Shown here piece after piece: positions 45,794 through 57,101 of a stretch of DNA of 64,000 nt. Source of the DNA: Adiantum capillus-veneris (lineage: Eukaryota > Streptophyta > Polypodiopsida > Polypodiales > Pteridaceae); contig CM043971.1 of assembly GCA_014529385.2 (NCBI GenBank), positions 85,616,340 through 85,680,339 on the forward strand. The letters are read 5' to 3'. The notes below the pieces were generated by a model that was not told the DNA's origin, did not search any database, and worked only from the letters and a program-made list of their open reading frames with translations. The position numbers and the translations under genes were made by a program. How positions within the stretch are numbered: the stretch's first letter is position 1; each line of letters begins with the position of its first letter.

Positions 45794-47321
45794 ATGCACC
45801 TTAGGTGATGAGTTACAGAGTGCGCAATTAGATTCTTTAAAAAGAAGATCAATCCACAAATCCATTTTACACCTCAGTTAGGCTGCTAGACAGGGGTTTA
45901 GAGCTTAGTGGAGACTAGAGTCAGTGGACTGGCTAGATCCTCTCTTAGGAGATTTAGGGAGGTGTGAGTGAGAGTGTTCAAAGCATTTTTTCTCTTCAAT
46001 TTCTCTAACCCGATTGAGTATTGAAATCTCACCCGAAATTCTTCGTGTTTGTTTTGTTTGATTCATTTCCTTATGTTATTTCATTTCTGTACTTAGGAGT
46101 AGGATAAGCAAATCACATAGATTTGGGGCAAAAGTTAGAGTCGAGAAACCATAAAATCATAACTTTGGCAAAAAGGCCATAAGACTCTGAAATTTTGAAA
46201 ATCCGACCAAACAGAGCTGAAATTGATTCAAATCACAAAGTGGTAGCACCAAACACTGGGAAATACTTGTCAGAGGGAGCATACCAAATTTCATCAGATT
46301 TGGCCCAAGTACTACGATCACGATCGGTGTACCTAGGTGCCAAATTTTGACCAAATTTGTTGTGTGCCTTCCTGATAAGATTCTAAACAAGTTTGTCTAA
46401 AGCAACAACACCCAAAAACATCAAAAATCAAGAAAATCAGGCCACTTGGGTAAAACTATCCTGACAGACCCAGAAAGTGCAAAATCTTGGCTTTTGATGA
46501 TCCAAATGCAAAAAGACTTGGGGGATAGCTCTACAGACATGCCAAATTTGGTCTAATTTGGGCTCAGAACTATGATCTCGATCGGTGTACCTAAGTGCCA
46601 AATTTTATATGTGGGATCCTTGGGTGTATACAAATATAAAAGTCTAAAGGACCTAGAGCCAGAAATCTCAAAATACCTGTCAAACCATCTGAATACAGAT
46701 CCAAGTCAAAAACTATTAAACTGGCATAGAAATTGACTTTTAGTAGACCAAAACACATCAAAACTGGGAAGGAACCATAAAGAGGGATATCTTGTACACA
46801 TGACAACCCCAGATAGCTTCCAAATCCCAAACCAAGCACCAAATCAGATCAAACTGACAGATTCTGGAAAACAGACACTTTCAACCAAGAACTAGTAAAA
46901 GCTTGACTTTTTAGAGTCTGAATACAAAAGTATCAGAGAGGTAGCCTTAAAATAGCCTAGTGAACAAGCTGGTGAAGTTTCATGGAATTTGGGCGCAGAA
47001 CTACGATCGCGATCGGTGTACCTCTGTGCCAGATTTGACTCATTTTTTACCTGTTCATAGACCTAGACTATTTAACATATTAGGAGTTGTCAAAACCCAA
47101 ATTGGACATACTACCAACAATCTGCAAGCAAAATTCTATTGTAGTCATTGTGAAAGTATTGAATCTGCTGACAGTTGGAATGATACAGTGATCTCATCGC
47201 CATCAAGTGTATTCATTTGCAGAGACCGATCAAGTAACAATCCATGCAGTCGCGGGAGTTGGAAGATCACTCCATCTCCAGGGAAGAGGTTTGGATTCAG
47301 TCAGTAAATCCCACTTTCTTC
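45794..47321 (+). other. Element C leader with repeated motif
   Basis: 1.5 kb without genes. Contains three copies of a motif CGATC-(A/T/G)CGATCGGTGTACCT (46314, 46572 and 47003), each followed by a GTGCCA(A/G)AT-type segment. Intervening sequence also shows loose repeats around CCAAATTT. Confidence 0.75.
46314..47023 (+). repeat. Element C leader motif copies
   Basis: Copies at 46314-46334, 46572-46592 and 47003-47023. The last is perfect: an inverted CGATCGCGATCG core followed by GTGTACCT. The others have one or two changes in the left half of the core. Confidence 0.85.
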
Positions 47322-48215
47322 ATGTTTTTGAGATCGGGAAAACAAATTAATATCCAACACCGAAATTTAGCGGATCAAGCAAGTGTTTTATCAACGGAGG
47401 AGAGTGTAAACCAAGGTGTAGTACGATCGTTAGAGCCGATCCTTGAAGAAGGCATCTCCGATACATCTTCAGAGAGATCTTACGAGTATTTCACGGAACA
47501 CCTGGGACATTTAAAACTAAACGGAAGAGAAAACATGGCAGCAGGACCATCAGACCCTTCGGCCACAATGAAGCTATTGTTCATCAAGTATCAATATGAC
47601 AACAAGCAAGGTGCCAAGATATACAAAGATGGTATGGACCGCTACTGTGTGGAAATAGAAGATATACCGAGTGAGTTCAAGGACTTAGTGCCTGTGAGCT
47701 ATAGCGGAGATAGATACCTAGATGACGAGGGTATCATGTACTTGGTAGTCCTAAATCCTAACATTGTAGACAAGTGGGGATTGATGGGCACGAAAGCCAA
47801 AATAGATGAGGAACATGAGGAGAAGGCACCAACAATGAGCTTCCCTAATGCGAGGTTAAGGCGAGAAAATGAAACTTTGAGAGTCAACACGGATAATGTC
47901 TACTTGGGGTTATACAAGTATAATAATGGAGAGCAAGATCTCTATTATAGATGTGAGGAACCCTACGTCGGAAAGATGGCTAAGCGGAAAAGACTTTATG
48001 TCTTCACCTACACAAAGGAAGCAGAAACGAAAATCGCCACATACGACAAGTATGGAAGACGATACGCAGCAATCAATAAAAGGGAGTTGGAAGGATATAC
48101 ATACTTTGGGGGACCACTCCACCAGTATTATGTCACTCCAAGCCCACTAAGACCAGCACCTACAACTGTTGTGCCATACCCGATGGCAACAGGTGGAGAG
48201 GACTCATGTAGTTGA
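47322..48215 (+). pseudogene. Element C gag, N-terminal part
   Basis: Start chosen at ATG 47322 because it gives the M-x-LRSG motif shared with element A's gag start. The product is acidic at first, then has a Lys/Tyr-rich region. It stops at 48213-48215 because the first copy of a 329-bp duplication carries a 2-base deletion relative to the second. Confidence 0.75.
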
Positions 48216-48820
48216 TTCTTTCAAACGACCTTAGTATTCTATGCCAAGCCCCATGGGAACGTTACATTCCAGCGAATCAATGGCTACAAATCGAGGTAGT
48301 GCGGTTCCTATCTCTACACATACTACAGTAGGTCCAACATTTGCAGTCACACCATCACATTTGCCTCTTAGTAGTAGATTCGAGGCAGGGGAGCCAACAA
48401 GAGCAACCCACAACATCCATGATGCACAAGAACGATTAAGTCGAGACACGGGAGCAATGAGACTGGTCGTAGACCATAGACGGATTAGGCAACTGTCGTG
48501 CCATACCCGATAGCAACAGGTGGAGAGAGGACTCATGTAGTTGATTCTTTCAGTCGACCTCAGTATTCTATGCCAAGCCCCATGGGAACGTTACATTCCA
48601 GCGAATCAATGGCTACGAATCGAGGTAGTACGGTTCTTATCTCTACACATACTGGAGTAGGTCTGACATTTGCAGTCACACCATCATATTTGCCTCCTAG
48701 TAGTAGATTCGAGGCAGGGGATCCAACGAGAGCAACCCACGACATCCATGATGCACAAGAACGATTAAGTCGAGACACGGGAGCAATGAGACTGGTCGTA
48801 GACCATAGACGGATTAGGCC
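48163..48820 (+). repeat. 329-bp tandem duplication in element C gag
   Basis: 48163-48491 and 48492-48820 are near-identical. The first copy frameshifts the gag frame; the second copy is open and joins the capsid domain. Duplication by slippage or unequal crossing-over. Confidence 0.88.
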
Positions 48821-50203
48821 ATCCCAAGTAGCGAAGTGCATGCCGAAGAAGTATAGCGGATCAAGGGATCCATATGCCCATGTATCGCTCTTCAAGCAAA
48901 TCTTAAGATCAGAGCAGATCACTGATTTCCATACTCAATACGAGGGATTCGGGCTGACCTTGGAAGGGACGGCCTTAACATGGTTTCAACCTTTGAACCC
49001 TGAAACTTGTCCAAATATTGAACATGTATTGCAAGATTTTGTGGAAGAATTCTCAAAATGGGGTATAAAGCATAATATTGTATCACAGATATATGCTTTT
49101 AAACAAAGGGAGAACGAAAAAGTGAAGGAAGTATCCTTGAGATTCAAGCAATACATTGAGAGGTGCCCGAGGAGAGAATTACCGCAGGACGAGAGATTGT
49201 ATGTGCTCTTCATTGAAGGACTTAGGAACGAAACCTTGAAAAAGGACCTTCACTTGAAGGCTTGTAGCACATTTGAACAGGTTACAAGGGAAGCGTTATA
49301 TCTTGTTGATAACTGCAAAGCATATGGGGAAGTGTCAGAGGATACTGATTCAGTAACCAGTGGCTCTTCATCTATTAAGAGCGAACCCTCTACCAAGAAA
49401 TATGCTCAGGCTTCCTTGATGCCGACAGTTGACCAAATGATAGAGGAGGTAACGAAGAGAATGCAGCAACATATGAGATCAAATCCAGTGATGAGACTGT
49501 CTCAGACAAGGAAATGTGACATATGTGGGGGGGATCACCCGACTCCGTGGTGCACACAACAGCCGAAAGCACCAGTTGTGAATGGACGAGTACTGAAATG
49601 GTGCGCCATAGAGCAAAAATGGACAAATCATGGCACGGAAGAGTGTTTTTACAACAAAAACTATGTGAGGAAAAGGCCGTATGGACCTCCAGAGGACCAC
49701 CCCAGTCACCTCCTCCAAGATATCAAGTTGGACCAAATATGAATATGGTAGCAGGAGCAGACAGACCTCAACCTGTGTTGGGTCAACAACCTGTATTACC
49801 ACAGGAAAATAGAACCATGATTAGGTATGCTCAACCTTGTGAAGCATCACCAGGAACAAATAGTACACTTCAAGTTTCTTATTATGAGGAACCGAATGAG
49901 CCTTATGTAACAGAACCTGAATCACAAATGTACGCAGACGAAGCCTATCAACCATGGGGAAATAGCGAGGGTATGGCACCACCAACGTATGTAGCACAAC
50001 CTTCGAGAGGTCAATATTTGGTGGACGAAAGAACGCTAATGTTCATTGCGAACCAGAACTACAAACCAAGAGGATATCCTAATAGGGAAGGACAACCTAT
50101 GGGAGCACCTCCTCAAAATCAACCCCACCAATTGGACAATGCTATAACTGTGGAAGTACAGATCATTGGGAGCGTAGCTACCCTTTCAAAGGTGAAAGAG
50201 TGA
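48498..50203 (+). pseudogene. Element C gag, capsid and zinc knuckle
   Basis: 48498-49742 contains the gag capsid domain (YSGSRDPYAHV, LTLEGTALTWFQ, FVEEFSK, IERCPRRELPQ) and a CX2CX3HX4C knuckle (CDICGGDHPTPWC). A frameshift near 49560-49740 moves reading to 49523-50203, a Gln/Pro/Tyr-rich tail. A Cys/His segment CDGCGANH follows at 50218. Confidence 0.85.
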
Positions 50204-51356
50204 AAATTTTTGGGTCTTGTGACGGATGTGGTGCGAATCACATATTGCCAGATTTCCCGAGGAATCTGGACAACAAAGAAAAAGCAACTATAAATATTGT
50301 GGGGGTGTTACCAAGTGCAAGCAGTGGATCACAAACCGATCCCATGATCCAAATCAATGTGATTAACCAGAGCCCAAGCCAAGGACTTAGAGAAAAACAA
50401 GCCATTGGAAGAAAAGGTCGAGTTGTCAATACCCACAGAAAATGAGAGTTTATCTGTGAGAACCCAGTGAAAATCTTGGAAGGCAAAACGAAACAGAATG
50501 AAAACAAGAAGGTTGAAAACCCAAATTGCCATGCAAAACAAATTACATGAAACGAAAGAGCAACTAAAACAAGAGAGAGATAGTAAAGCTGTTGAGGATA
50601 ACAGCAAGCCGAGGAAAGCGTCCTCAGGAGGATCAGTCTTGGTTGAGAAAGTTCTAGAGCCTTTAGATGCTCTATTACAAACGTACGAAGCAAAGCTAAA
50701 AACAAACCAAACCTTAGAGCAGAGATGGTTGACTTATCCTCAACCAGAGGTGGAAACGAAGCGTTTGGAAATGTGTAAACACCTCATTGAAACAGCCCAG
50801 GCATTGATGGAACCTAAGGTGGTTAGAACCCCAGAACAAGAAGTGTTGATTCACAAAGAGCGAGAAAAACTAAAAATCGATGAACCAGAACAAGTAAAGG
50901 GACTCAGGACTAAAACGAAATTGTCAATGGATCACCAAGTGGTACCGAACACCACTGATGACGCTAAGTCAATGACTATAATGCCAATTCCAGAAGTTGA
51001 AGAACCATGGCCACAACACTTATGGGAAACCATTAGAAATAGAAAGAACGAAGCGCGACGTTACAATCTGCTCCAATTCCTAAGATTAACTTGGACAACG
51101 GATTTTATCAAGGAGATATACAATCGTTGTATGGAGATGCGGGAACGGAGGTTTCAATGGAAAGCAAAGCTCAATCCTTGAAAACCCTGCCTTCATTTAT
51201 AGGTGAACATGAGGCACGATCAGAGATAAGGTTAGTTCCATCCCAGATGAGAACTATTCCACAAATGATTGACTCAAAAAGTCTTCAAGAGATGCTGTCG
51301 ACACTTATAACATGCACAATCACACTATCATAACTCTTGAGATTTAGACCATACTT
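50204..51356 (+). pseudogene. Element C gag-protease spacer
   Basis: Lys/Glu/Gln-rich fragments (50498-51181 the longest), probable coiled coil, in shifting frames. Corresponds in position to the charged gag end of element A. Confidence 0.5.
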
Positions 51357-52358
51357 ATGGGAAGACATGGGGAAACATTTGGAGAACAAAGGAGTAAAGA
51401 TTCCTCTTCAGACAAATCCTATGGGAGAAGAAAACAAACGGGAAGGTCAACCCAAAGCCCACAACTAGTGCCCATAAACAAGGTCGGAGATTACTGTGAA
51501 GGTGAGGAAGGTAATACAACCTTACCTATTGAATATCAAGATATAAAACCAATAGCTATCTTAGACAGTGGAGCGGGAGTTGCGATTGCTACAAAGAAAA
51601 TATGGGAGAAATGGGGCCGTCCAGCTCTCAGAAAGACGAGAATGAAACTGCAACTCGCAGATGGGTATGTAGAGAGACCATTGGGAATTCTAGACCAAAT
51701 AGTTGTAACTTCGTGTGGAATTAACTATGAGCACACCTTTGCTGTGGTGGATTTCGGGAGAACAAACAACTTCGACATTATTTTGGGGCGACCTTTTATG
51801 CGTCAACTCAAAATGATACAAGATTGGGGGTACGACCAAATTTACCTAAGGCACGAAGAGCTAATAACGAAAATCAACATGAAGGATCACAGCTATAGAG
51901 ACGTTGCAAAAACACCAGTGCAAGAATTTAATTCAACCATAGTAAATGAAAAAGAAATACCTGCATGGATACAAACGAAAGCACATGTCTGGATGTGTGG
52001 AGCATCTGATTGTGGAGACATAATCAAAGAGGAATGCGTATTGGAAAGATCCGTAGAAGACGAGGCTTATCTCCCAGAACCTTTCCCTGAACATTTATTT
52101 GAGCCATTTGGGTGGAGTCAAATATTGTCAACCTTGGATGTATGTGTTAACGAATGCACGCCTACAAAATTTTGTGACGATGAAGGATACGACCTAGTAA
52201 CGTTGCAAATGGCTAGCGTCATCCTTGAGTCAGGATCAGAGAGCAAGGAACAAGAAGAACCACCACGTGAGACTGAGTGTAAAAGAATAATTGATGAGAT
52301 ATCTATAGTGAACGATAGGAATCGAACAGAGGAGAAACACAGATTCACTAAGCGGTGA
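51357..52358 (+). pseudogene. Element C protease (PR1)
   Basis: Aspartic protease with ILDSGA (D70-S-G-A), a flap region GYVERPLGIL, and DIILGRPFMR near residue 145. This block is open and has intact motif residues. The downstream part is acidic and uncharacterised. Cleaves the polyprotein during particle maturation. Confidence 0.85.
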
Positions 52359-52386
52359 CCTTCCATCACTGGGTGATGAAATCCAA

Positions 52387-53019
52387 ATGATAGATGCTGA
52401 TGACGAAAGATCAAGTGGATCAGAAACGAATAGGAAATACAGGTCGAGACAGGACAGGTTTTACGAGTTTCCTAACCAAAAACCTAGTCGACAAGAGCGG
52501 TATAAATCCAAGAGAACAAGAAAATCAAGAGCGAATAGGCATAATCCGATGCCTCTTGTCAATGATAGAACGGGATATCTAAAGCTTGTCAAAGCTGACG
52601 ATTGTGTCAAAGACGAGGTCACTGGCCGGTTTATCAAAACTAAACCATGAAAAAACAACAAGAAGAACAGGCGCAAAAAGCGAACGACTAAGACACATAA
52701 AGGGGGGAAAACAGGGTCTGGAATGACCAAAACAGAAAGGAAAACGGAGTACAATAAGCTCAAACGAACCCTCAGAGACATATGGACGACTGAATTGGAA
52801 ACAAATGAGGACACAAATTCTGACAAGATGGATGTGCCATCCCATTATAAGAAGTATACCATACAAGATATGAAAATCATAGTGCAACAACCGATGAGGG
52901 AATTGAAGGAACCTGGTACATTGTACGACGGTCCTAAAAAAGCCAAACGAATAGATCTAGCGGAGCCGGGAGAAGATCCAAAACCTGCATATATTGCCAC
53001 GGATCTTACTGAAGACTAG
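52387..53019 (+). pseudogene. Element C protease-RT linker
   Basis: Basic, Arg/Lys-rich (52387-52650), then a segment with LYDGPKKAKRI(D) leading to RT. Element A has an acidic then basic linker here with the matching segment (IYDGPAI..IELADPGE). Ends at an in-frame TAG (53017-53019); RT continues after it in the same frame. Confidence 0.7.
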
Positions 53020-53028
53020 GAAAATCTT

Positions 53029-54180
53029 TTGGTAGCTACTCTTAAAAAGTATAGAGATGTGTTTGCATGGTCATACAAAGATCTTAAGGAGGTGGATCCA
53101 AGTATCCGTCAACACACAATACCCCTTAAGAATGACGCCAAACCCAGCAGACAACGTCCCTATACTTACAATGAGACGTTTGCAAAAAAGATCAAGGAGG
53201 AGATAAATAAGCTTAAAGAGGCAGAGTTTATTTACGAAAGTGAGCACACCGATTGGGTTTCACCGATTGTGGTGGTCCTGAAGAAAAATGAAAAGTTAAG
53301 AGTGTGCGTCAATCTCGAGAAATTAAACGGTGCTACAATTCGGGACAACTATCCCCTACCCATTACTGATCATGTGATAGAAAGAGTGGCAGGTAAAGAA
53401 GCTTATAGTTTCTTAGATGGCTTTTTGGGCTACAACCAACTCGCAATAAAACCAGAGGATCAGCACAAGACGGCTTTTGCAACTGAATCGGGCATTTTTG
53501 CATTCAGGGTAATGGCTTTTGGCTTAACAAATGCACCAGCCACATTTCAGAGGCTGATGGGTCATGCTTTTAAAGAATATCTAAGATAGTTCCTAGAAAT
53601 TTACATGGATGACTTGTGCGTTCACTCTCTCGTAAGATTGGAGCACATAGAGCACTTAACCAAAGTGTTCAAAAAATGCAGACTGTATCGGATTTGCCTG
53701 AATCCAGAGAAATGTGTCTTCATGGTAAGACAGGGCAAAATATTGGGACATATAGTGTCCAAAAATGATATTTCGACAGACATGGAGAAGATCATCGTCA
53801 TTGTTGATCTACCACGACCAGTAAAGGTAAAGGAGGTACAGGCATTTATGGGCCATTGTGGATATTATCGCAGATTTATCTACTCATACGCCATAATTGC
53901 AAAACCACTTTACGCGCTGATAACTAAATTTGAGTGGACAGATGAGTGCGAGAAATCTTTTCAAACTTTGAAGCAAAGGTTGATTTTCGGTCCAATTTTG
54001 AAGGCTCCGGATTGGGAAAAAATATTCCACATCCACGTAGATGCATCAGCATATGCTATAGGGTGCATACTTGCACAACCTGGAGAGAACAACATGGATT
54101 TTCCAATCAGTTACTCCAGTAGACAATTGAACAATGCAGAGAAGAATTACACAACAACTAAGAGGGAGGGTTTGGTATGA
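53029..54180 (+). pseudogene. Element C reverse transcriptase
   Basis: RT motifs: WVSPIVVV, RVCVNLEKLN (VD replaced by VN), FLDGFLGYNQL, FGLTNAPATFQR, then an in-frame TAG at 53587-53589, and YMDDLCV just after it. The connection and start of RNase H follow (MGHCGYYRRF, HVDASAYAIGC). A frameshift occurs at about 54176. Confidence 0.9.
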
Positions 54181-54460
54181 TCTATGGGGTGAAAAAGTTT
54201 AGACAGTACTTACTTTCCAATAAATTTGTATTCTTCGTTGATCACCAGGCACTGCTGTACTTAGTAAAAAGACCTTGTAGTACGGGGAGGATTGTATGAT
54301 GGTTCATCATACTGCTTGAGTTTGACTTCACGGTAGTAGTCAAAAAAGGAACTACACACCAAAGATCGGATCATTTATCTAGAATGATGCATGGAGAAAA
54401 CCCTGTAGGAGTTGATGATGATTTGCCAGATGCATATCTTTTCAACATAGAAATGGTTCC
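54181..54460 (+). pseudogene. Element C RNase H, second part
   Basis: Continues in a new frame: KKFRQYLL, FFVDHQALLYL with catalytic Asp, an in-frame stop in TGRIV-stop-W, and SDHLSRM. Parallels element A 9400-9620. Confidence 0.8.
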
Positions 54461-54955
54461 AAGATGGAGCAAGGATGTAATTCCTTTGTTGACTATTGGG
54501 TCATTGAATGTGACAAGACAACCATCTACCATTGCAGCATCTAGATCATTGGTAACGTTGGCAAGAAGGCTATACAAACAGGGATCGGATCAAATCCTTA
54601 GGCTTTGTGTTGAATCGAGTGAACGGGAATTGTATCTAAACCAAGCTCATATATAAAAAACGGGGATTCACAATGGGCATGCACAGACGTATGAAAGATG
54701 ATGAGAATGGATGTGTATTGGCCGAAAATACAACAAAGTGTGCATATGTATATCAAATCATGCGTTAGTTGCACATTTCAAAAGCCGATAGAACATGCGA
54801 CTCTATTCAAATTATCTGTAGCACCCCGATGGAGTAACTACATTGTTGAATACCTCACCACCGGGATACTGCCTGAAGGGATGAGTAGATCACGTATCAA
54901 AACGATCACGAAAGAGGTAGAAAACTATGTATTGATTGAGGAGAATCTTTAAAAG
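54461..54955 (+). pseudogene. Element C extra HHCC-type zinc finger unit
   Basis: Between RNase H and the integrase proper. Contains PRWSKDVI, a LYKQGSDQ.LRLC segment, AHI, and further on VYWPKIQQSV with CVSC. A second, less decayed set follows (APRWSNYIV at about 54820, LYKRGKDNQLRMC, AHGGQAGGH, CDDCQ). The two units of about 360 bp are diverged, not a recent duplication. Element A has only one. Confidence 0.6.
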
Positions 54956-55933
54956 AGAGGAAAGACAATCAATTGAGAATGTGTGCGACTGAAGAGGAAT
55001 ACATTCCTATCTTAGAGCAAGCACATGGCGGACAAGCTGGAGGACATTTCTCAGCTGACAAAACGGCCAAAGCAATTCTTATTGGCAGGCATATGGTGGC
55101 CTACACTATTCGTGGACGCTGAAAAGTTTTTGAAACAATGTGACGATTGCCAGAGGACAAATATTCCTAGAGCACGAGATGATATGCCCTTGAGGTCAAT
55201 GATGGGGGCAAGAGCGTTTGCGAAATGGGGAATACATTTTGTAGGACCGATTGCGCCTCCTGGATATAAAACGCACGCTCAATACATTATTGTGGCAACA
55301 GATTATCTAACAAAGTGGGTGGAAGCGAAAGCAACAACCAAAAATGATGCAAAAACGACAGGACAGTTTTTGTATGAGAACATTTTCACCAGATATGGCT
55401 TACCAATAGAGATAGTGAGCGATAGAGGAACTCACTTCATCAATGAAGTGATCGAATTCCTATTGGATGAATTCATGGTAATTCACAGGAAGTCAGCTCC
55501 CTATCACCCACAAGCTAACGGCTAAGCAGAAAGTACAAACAAGCTTTTGGTGACAATTCTCACCAAAATTGTTAGCGAATCGAGAGCTGACTGGGATCAA
55601 CAGCTGCATTCAGCTTTATGGGCATACAGAGTAGCTTACAAAACATCAATCGGAACGACTCTGTTCAACATGGTTTATGGAATTCAAGCGATTTTGCCAC
55701 TTGAATTTCTTATCCCCACGCTTCGGGTCGCTAAAGAATTAGAATGGACGGGCCATGAATTATCCAATCAGGTAGATATCCTGGAAAAACTGGATGAAAC
55801 TAGATTGAGAGCAGTTGCATCAATCTACGCGCAAAAACAAAACATGAAATCATTCTTTGATCAACATGTTATCAGCAAGGAATTTGCTACGGGGGATTAC
55901 GTCTTAGTGTATACCCTGAAACAACATTCTTGA
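54956..55933 (+). pseudogene. Element C integrase
   Basis: HHCC finger (AHGGQAGGH then CDDC) and core: the first catalytic Asp is replaced by His (WGIHFVGPI where element A has WGLDFVGPI). VSDRGTHF has the second Asp, and NG-stop-AEST shows the third catalytic region with a TAA at a codon that is Gln in element A. So three hits disable this copy. A GPY/F module (GDGPYVI) lies at about 55950. Confidence 0.85.
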
Positions 55934-56193
55934 AAACTCAAAAAGCGAGGCGATGGACCCTATGTGATTCATGACATATCATCTAGCGGTGCCATTAAAC
56001 TTGTGACATTAGAGGGAGAGGAGATGCCTAACTGGATTAGTGGTTTTGCAGACTAAAGAAGTACAACCTACCACTAACCTCAGAGATGCTTGCCAAAATA
56101 CACGCTGCGAAGGAGCGCAAGAACAAAGCAAATACGACAAAATCTCAAGCGCAGGAGGAGTCCAAAATCAGGATTTTAAAATAAAAACAAAAC

Positions 56194-57101
56194 TTACAAC
56201 AACAAATACTTCCTCAACCAGCAGATACGGCTCAAATTCCTCTTTCTATAATTCACACTGATGAGCAATGGGAAACAGGAATCGATGTTCGCATCAATGT
56301 CAGACTTCCGCATGGCAGATATCAACGAGCATTGATTGACATAGGAGCAAGAGTCAATGTGGTCAACTTCTCCACTTACAAGATGCTTACAGATGAACCC
56401 ATAGTGCAATCCACACGTGATTTACAAGCCGTAAACGGGGCAACAATGCCAACATTGGGAATAGTAAACTTATCAATCAATATTGATGGAAATAGTTGTC
56501 ATCATCAATTTTCGTAATGAAAGACGGAGAAATCATAGAATCACTATGTTTGGGAGTTCCATGGATGAGAATGTACAATGCAGTTACTGAATTTTTAGAA
56601 CATGCGTTGATGTACACACACAACTCTAACAAACACATGACTCCATTCGCCAAAACAGATCACTCGTGGCCGAGTGTCGCCATCGACAAAAAGCAACCAG
56701 CTCATCAGCCAAAAACACCAAAAACGGCTGTTCGGAAAGTATGGATAAGGAAAAAAATCATGCAGAACAACCAGATATGGCTACCCAAGGACAAACTCCC
56801 GACGAAAGCAGCACCATATCAAAGACCTTCAGGATTTAGTCCAGGGTGAAAATGGCAAATAAAACTGGAGAAAACCAAAGATTCGGCGACAAAGCTCGAA
56901 GGGAAACCCAATACTCAAAACAGGAAGCCTGAACTACCAAAATGGCACTGGAAACCTATGAAAATTCAGGAAACTAAATTAGAATCTGTAAAGATGCAAC
57001 AAAATGCATACAAATGGGTTCCAAAAATAGTTTCCATCACAACACCAACAATCAGGGAAAGAGCAATTCGACTGCAAGCTCTTATGTTCCATACATAGCT
57101 A
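56194..57101 (+). pseudogene. Element C second retropepsin-like domain and tail
   Basis: After a coiled-coil linker the sequence reads ALIDIGARVNVV, aligned with ALLDTGAKYNLL of element A: the Thr of D-T-G is Ile here. A hydrophobic block and LGVPWMRM follow, matching LGRTWM of A. Then come an IWLPK segment (56775), the tail, and an AYKWVPK segment (57006) before a stop at 57099-57101. Frame is interrupted near 56515. Confidence 0.75.
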
